A DNA stretch of 6,384 nt, taken from contig JACQEA010000073.1 of assembly GCA_016200825.1 (NCBI GenBank), positions 1 through 6,384 on the forward strand, in the 5' to 3' direction. The translations under genes were made by a program, and so were the position numbers. The notes beneath the pieces were generated by a model that saw nothing but the letters and a program-made list of their open reading frames with translations, had not been told where the DNA came from and did no database searches. Positions 5,707-6,384 of this stretch are shown one piece after another (position 1 is the stretch's first letter; each line of letters starts with the position of its first letter). This stretch comes from Chloroflexota bacterium (GTDB lineage: Bacteria > Chloroflexota > Anaerolineae > UBA4142).

Positions 5707-5709
5707 CAA

Positions 5710-5741
5710 GAAACGCGGGTGAACTTACTCGCCCGCGTTTC
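5710..5741 (-). terminator. Hairpin terminator after the M23 peptidase gene
   Basis: A perfect 10-bp stem, GAAACGCGGG paired with CCCGCGTTTC, encloses a 12-base loop. On the minus strand it begins 24 bases after the peptidase stop and is followed by TTGTTG, a poor but T-rich tail. In the opposite direction it is followed by AAAAATTTT. It should separate the peptidase transcript from the M50 gene. Confidence 0.65.
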
Positions 5742-5764
5742 AAAAATTTTCGATCAATTCAATT

Positions 5765-6384
5765 TTATCGGCCCGGTAACAAGGCAAATGGATTGCGATG
5801 TCCGTTGCCTTGAATAATTTCAAAATGCAAATGCGGACCAGTCGAATTGCCGGAACTGCCGACATTCCCAATCCATTCCCCTTTTTTGACCGAATCGCCG
5901 GCTTGGACTTGCATGGAGCTGAGATGCGCGTAGCGCGTAACGTAACCGTTGCCATGACTCAACAAAATTTGATACCCATACCCCGAACTACTCCAGCCGG
6001 AGCTAATCACAAAACCGGAATCGGCGGCGAACACATGCGCGCCTTTGGGCGCGCCGATATCTATGCCCGGATGATGCGCCCAAAATTTTTGCGTGATGAC
6101 GCCCGTGACGGGCCAACCAAACAAACCCGATCCTTTCGCCGCCGTTGGCGGAGTTGGACCGTTGTACGCGTAAACAACGCGCGGCTGATACGGTTTCGAT
6201 CCGCCGGGAATCATCAAGAATTTGCCGGGGGTGATCGCATAATCCGGCGCTTTGAGATCGTGCCCCGTTTTGTTAAATTCTAAATTGACAATCTCAGTAA
6301 TCATATCATCTGTTTTTTGTTTTGCGGATTTAAATTTTTCCGCGAGCTTTTGAACTGTATCGTTCGCCTGAACGGTATATAGCA
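5765..6384 (-). CDS. LysM plus M23 peptidoglycan endopeptidase, C-terminal part
   Basis: A cell-wall hydrolase or wall-binding protein acting outside the membrane. The frame stays open to the window edge, so the true start lies beyond 6384. The in-frame ATG at 6304 would cut through a domain and is unlikely. Of the 205 visible residues, 2-60 look like a LysM domain: YTVQANDTVQKLAEKF at the start, an IxELN-like TEIVNLEF in the middle and LMIPGG at the end. A Pro-rich linker (YNGPTPPT) follows. The M23 domain spans about 88-200, with zinc ligands His104 and Asp108 in HPGID and His186 in HLHFE, plus His153 in YAHLS and the GNSTG loop before HLH. All catalytic positions are kept, so an active enzyme is expected. 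A signal peptide and further LysM units may lie in the missing part. Family is certain; the cleaved bond is not known. Confidence 0.93.
   Translation of the reverse strand, partial: LYTVQANDTVQKLAEKFKSAKQKTDDMITEIVNLEFNKTGHDLKAPDYAITPGKFLMIPGGSKPYQPRVVYAYNGPTPPTAAKGSGLFGWPVTGVITQKFWAHHPGIDIGAPKGAHVFAADSGFVISSGWSSSGYGYQILLSHGNGYVTRYAHLSSMQVQAGDSVKKGEWIGNVGSSGNSTGPHLHFEIIQGNGHRNPFALLPGR

Noticed and set aside
5653..5709. A longer M50 protease starting at 5709
   Set aside because: The extra 19 residues are unlike the family start, overlap the candidate promoter, and ATG 5652 has a good ribosome binding site.
5798..6283. A 161-codon open frame on the plus strand
   Set aside because: It is antisense to the LysM-M23 gene, which has all its catalytic motifs; the plus-strand product has no recognisable domain.

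Overview
The window reads almost entirely on the minus strand and holds the first two thirds of an F1Fo ATP synthase operon, two cell-envelope or membrane protease genes upstream of it, and the start of a lipoprotein gene downstream. Base composition is mixed: coding regions are rich in GCG and CGC codons, while some gene junctions are very A/T-rich. The organism is a bacterium. I suspect Chloroflexota or a similar deep lineage, from the Thr/Pro-rich stretch after the lipobox of the downstream lipoprotein, the long a subunit and the LysM-M23 protein, but this is an impression and not a placement.

Layout in transcription order (right to left). From 6384 to 5765 is the C-terminal part of a LysM plus M23 peptidoglycan endopeptidase, closed by a 10-bp GC-rich hairpin. 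From 5652 to 4501 is a complete site-2-type (M50) membrane metalloprotease with two C-terminal CBS domains. A short gap (4422-4500) carries a perfect 14-bp palindrome and a TATAAT box, which I take as the promoter of the ATP synthase operon. Then come an atpI/atpZ-like gene (4421-4188), atpB (4191-3211), atpE (3131-2895), atpF (2871-2359), atpH (2349-1834) and atpA (1734-199). The last frame, from about 202 to the window edge, has a clear lipoprotein signal and is not atpG.

The operon supplies the whole membrane sector Fo (a, c, b), the delta stator subunit and the catalytic-head alpha subunit. Gamma, beta and epsilon are not visible. The next gene after atpA is a lipoprotein, so the usual order A-G-D-C seems to be broken here. 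The c subunit lacks the glutamine and serine/threonine sodium ligands, so the enzyme is most likely proton driven.

The most unusual feature is non-coding. Three junctions (atpB/atpE, atpH/atpA and atpA/lipoprotein) carry arrays with a strict 7-base period, built from related units AATTACA, AATGACA and AATTGCG. The other ATP synthase junctions are tight (4-bp overlap, 23 bp, 9 bp). The two longest arrays lie just in front of atpE and atpA, the two subunits here that are needed in several copies per enzyme.
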